DNA from: Microbacteriaceae bacterium
GTDB taxonomy: Bacteria; Actinomycetota; Actinomycetes; Actinomycetales; Microbacteriaceae
Direction of reading: 5' to 3'
DNA: 7,059 bases
Assembly (NCBI GenBank): GCA_011620705.1
Contig: WOYR01000128.1
Span: forward strand, 1-7,059
A program made the translations under genes and the position numbers. The notes below the pieces were generated by a model. It did not search any database, had not been told where the DNA came from, and saw only the letters and a program-made list of their open reading frames with translations. Shown here piece after piece: positions 5,271 through 7,059 of this stretch (position 1 is its first letter; each line of letters opens with the position of its first letter).

Positions 5271-6695
5271 ATGTCGCTTGTCAGCACCGGATCGATCACG
5301 CCCGTTCGCACGAAGTCCATCGTCGGAGAACCCGAGGTCCTCGAGCGTCCGAGGCCCGCCGACGCCTCATCCGCCGAGACGAGTCCCGCCTGGCTCGACC
5401 TCAAGGCCGCCGCGATCGCACTGGCCGCATGCCAGATCAAGGATGGCAGCATCCCGGCCGAGGCCTCTCACCCGGAAGCCCGGGAGCTGGTGGCCCGCAT
5501 CCGCCGGGATCTCCTTGACTTGGCACCGGCGTTCCCGCACGACGCGGAATACCTGGCGGCGCTCGACGCGGACTTCGCGCGCTGGCAGGGCGATGGATTC
5601 GGAGTGCCCGACTTCCTCGACTCGCTGACGGCCTTCCACCCGGAACGGCATCGCGAAGACCGCCTGCGCCACCTCGTGGTGTTCCCGATGTACACGCAGA
5701 ACGGCTCGGCCGAGCGGCACGTCGAGGCGCTCCTGGTGGAGGTGATCTGGCCCGAGCTGATCGCCGGGGTCGAGGAGCGCTACGGCAATGCGATGTTCGT
5801 CTCGCTGCGATTCGTCGACTTCACGCCCGGCTACGACAGCAACTCGGCCGTGCTGTTCCCCGAGACGGTGAGCATGCGCAGCATCCCCGCTTTCACCTGG
5901 GGCGCCATCTTCCAGGACCGCGAGGCCGCGCGCTTCCGGCGCGTGGTCCGCGCCGCCGCCGGCATCACGAAGCTCGAACTCTCCCCGGTCGACGAGGCGC
6001 TGCTGGGCGATCAGAGGCTCGCCGAGGAGACCTTCGTGATGTGGGACCTCATCCACGACCGCAGCCACATGCGCGGCGACCTGCCCTTCGACCCCTTCAT
6101 GATCAAGCAGCGGATGCCGTACTTCCTGTACTCGCTGGAGGAGCTGCGCTGCGACCTCACCGCCTTCCGCGAGTGCGTCCGACTCGCCGCCGATGAGACG
6201 ATCGACCCCGACACCCGTTCCCGCGCCGAGCAGGTGCAGCACGCGATCCTGTTCGACCGGATCTTCCGCTTCCCGCTCACCGGCTCGCGCGTGCGCAACT
6301 ACGACGGGCTCGGCGGCCAGCTGCTGTTCGCCTGGCTGCACCAGCACGAGGTGCTGCACTGGACGGACACCCGGCTCACGATCGACTGGGCCGAGCTGCC
6401 CGGCGTCGTGATCGCCCTCTCCGACGCGATCAACGAGCTGTACTGGAAGAGCATCGACCGTCCGAAGACTGCGCACTGGCTCGCCGCCTACGAACTGGTG
6501 CGAGCGACGCTGACCCCGAATCCGGCATCGGCCTGGGCGCGCGGCCTGTCCGACGAGATCCTCGCGGGAGCCCCCAGTGGCTATACGGATGCCGTGCTCG
6601 ACGACGAGTTCCCGCTCTCGATGTTCTACGAGGCGCTCGGCAAGAAGATGGGCGACGTGATCGAGAGCACGAAGGGCATCCGCGCCGGGGCATAG
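5271..6695 (+). CDS. DUF6421-like protein, unknown function
   Basis: This 474-residue protein has no signal peptide and no obvious membrane helix, so it is probably cytosolic. The first 40 residues are low in complexity. From the family pattern I believe it is DUF6421, an uncharacterised actinobacterial family, but I recall this from memory and cannot check it. The most conserved-looking block is WDLIHDRSH...GDLPFDPF (258-276), followed by LEELRCDLTAF (289-299), GSRVRNYDGLGGQLLFAWLHQHEVLHW (338-364) and DDEFPLSMFYEAL (444-456). H262-x3-H266 with E291-x3-D295 resembles the zinc-site layout of gluzincin peptidases, with Asp in place of the catalytic Glu. An exact HExxH (H359-E360-V-L-H363) lies further on. 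A metal-binding or hydrolytic role is only a hypothesis. A strong ribosome binding site fixes the start, and the SDR gene follows after 14 bases, so the two are probably cotranscribed. Confidence 0.85.
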   Translation: MSLVSTGSITPVRTKSIVGEPEVLERPRPADASSAETSPAWLDLKAAAIALAACQIKDGSIPAEASHPEARELVARIRRDLLDLAPAFPHDAEYLAALDADFARWQGDGFGVPDFLDSLTAFHPERHREDRLRHLVVFPMYTQNGSAERHVEALLVEVIWPELIAGVEERYGNAMFVSLRFVDFTPGYDSNSAVLFPETVSMRSIPAFTWGAIFQDREAARFRRVVRAAAGITKLELSPVDEALLGDQRLAEETFVMWDLIHDRSHMRGDLPFDPFMIKQRMPYFLYSLEELRCDLTAFRECVRLAADETIDPDTRSRAEQVQHAILFDRIFRFPLTGSRVRNYDGLGGQLLFAWLHQHEVLHWTDTRLTIDWAELPGVVIALSDAINELYWKSIDRPKTAHWLAAYELVRATLTPNPASAWARGLSDEILAGAPSGYTDAVLDDEFPLSMFYEALGKKMGDVIESTKGIRAGA

Positions 6696-6698
6696 CGC

Positions 6699-6708
6699 GG
6701 GAGGGAGA
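6699..6708 (+). promoter_or_regulatory. Ribosome binding site GGGAGGGAGA of the SDR gene
   Basis: A purine-rich stretch with GGAGGGAG lies immediately upstream of the ATG at 6710 and supports that start. It falls in the 14-base gap after the preceding stop, so the gene is probably read from the upstream promoter. Confidence 0.6.
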
Positions 6709-6709
6709 C

Positions 6710-7059
6710 ATGGAACTGCAGGGAAAGGTCGTCGTGGTCGCCGGCTCCTCGAGCGCCTCCGGCCTCGCAGTCGCCGAGCGCCTCAGCGCCGACGGCGCCA
6801 CCGTCGTCGCCCTCGGGTCCGACGCGGGGCGGCTCGAGCCCGTCCGGGCGGACGACCGCCGCGTCGTGGACCTGCGGGACCCGGGCGCGGTCGAGCTCGT
6901 GGCCGCCGGCATCCTGTCGGATCACGGGCGCGTCGACGGCGTCGTGCACCTCGTCGGCGGCTGGCGGAGCGGGCACGACGACGAAGGATGGCGGCAGCTG
7001 CTCGCCAGCAATGTGACCACGCTGCGCAACACGAGCCTCGCCTTCCGCGACGCGCTGCT
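6710..7059 (+). CDS. SDR-family NAD(P)-dependent oxidoreductase (C-terminus cut by window edge)
   Basis: The window holds the first 116 codons of a short-chain dehydrogenase/reductase, roughly half of the usual 230-260 residues. The Rossmann start is VVVVAGSSSASGLAVAERL at 7-25. The dinucleotide motif reads G12-S-S-S-A16-S-G18, so the usual middle glycine of GxxxGxG is alanine. An acidic D54-L55 in VVDLRD matches the adenine-contacting loop. The strand-four motif is HLVGGWRSG at 80-88, where classical SDRs have NNAG; the GGW form is a variant. N101 in LASNVTTL matches the structural Asn of helix four. The catalytic Tyr-x3-Lys is outside the window, so activity cannot be judged. The gene starts 14 bases after the DUF6421-like gene with its own ribosome binding site, which implies linked function, perhaps reduction of a product made by a neighbouring enzyme. 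The substrate is unknown. Confidence 0.85.
   Translation, partial: MELQGKVVVVAGSSSASGLAVAERLSADGATVVALGSDAGRLEPVRADDRRVVDLRDPGAVELVAAGILSDHGRVDGVVHLVGGWRSGHDDEGWRQLLASNVTTLRNTSLAFRDAL

Noticed and set aside
5367..6476. 369-codon minus-strand open frame opposite the DUF6421-like gene
   Set aside because: Antisense shadow. The plus strand has a strong ribosome binding site and a coherent protein.

Overview
The window looks like chromosomal DNA from a high-GC actinobacterium, most likely Microbacteriaceae such as Microbacterium. The reasons are the very GC-rich third codon positions, frequent GTG starts, the style of the PyrE and exonuclease III proteins, and the near absence of Shine-Dalgarno sequences in front of most genes. 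This placement is an inference from sequence style. No tRNA, rRNA, CRISPR array, insertion sequence or phage gene was seen. No gene-free stretch exceeds 150 bases.

Layout: (1) Positions 1-1308, minus strand, read right to left: a small one-helix membrane protein (1308-1060), pyrE (1049-492), and a membrane-anchored septum-formation-like protein cut by the window edge (495-1) whose GTG start overlaps the pyrE stop. (2) 1406-2242, plus strand: exonuclease III, divergent from the small membrane gene across 97 bases that hold a tandem CGGGGGATGC repeat. (3) 2239-4282, minus strand: an AEC-family permease (4282-3362), then a D12-class DNA adenine methyltransferase (3339-2239). The methyltransferase converges on exonuclease III so tightly that one palindromic CTAG supplies both stop codons. 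(4) 4311-5123, plus strand: an alpha/beta hydrolase, divergent from the permease across only 28 bases. (5) 5124-5270: an intergenic region with a dyad and a promoter. (6) 5271-7059, plus strand: a two-gene unit of a 474-residue DUF6421-like protein and a short-chain dehydrogenase/reductase (SDR) cut by the window end.

A unifying feature is a TANNNT (mostly TAGNNT) -10-like hexamer 6-8 bases before six of the nine starts, with no ribosome binding site, as expected for leaderless transcripts. The DUF6421-like gene carries the same hexamer farther upstream together with a strong Shine-Dalgarno. The remaining two starts lie inside apparent operons.

Most genes are housekeeping or generic: pyrimidine synthesis, base excision repair, transport and hydrolysis. 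The parts most worth following are the uncharacterised DUF6421-like/SDR pair, whose first protein has histidine/acid motifs resembling a diverged zincin; the methyltransferase without a visible restriction partner; the overlapping divergent promoters at 4283-4310; and a roughly five-fold excess of the word GGATGC/GCATCC.
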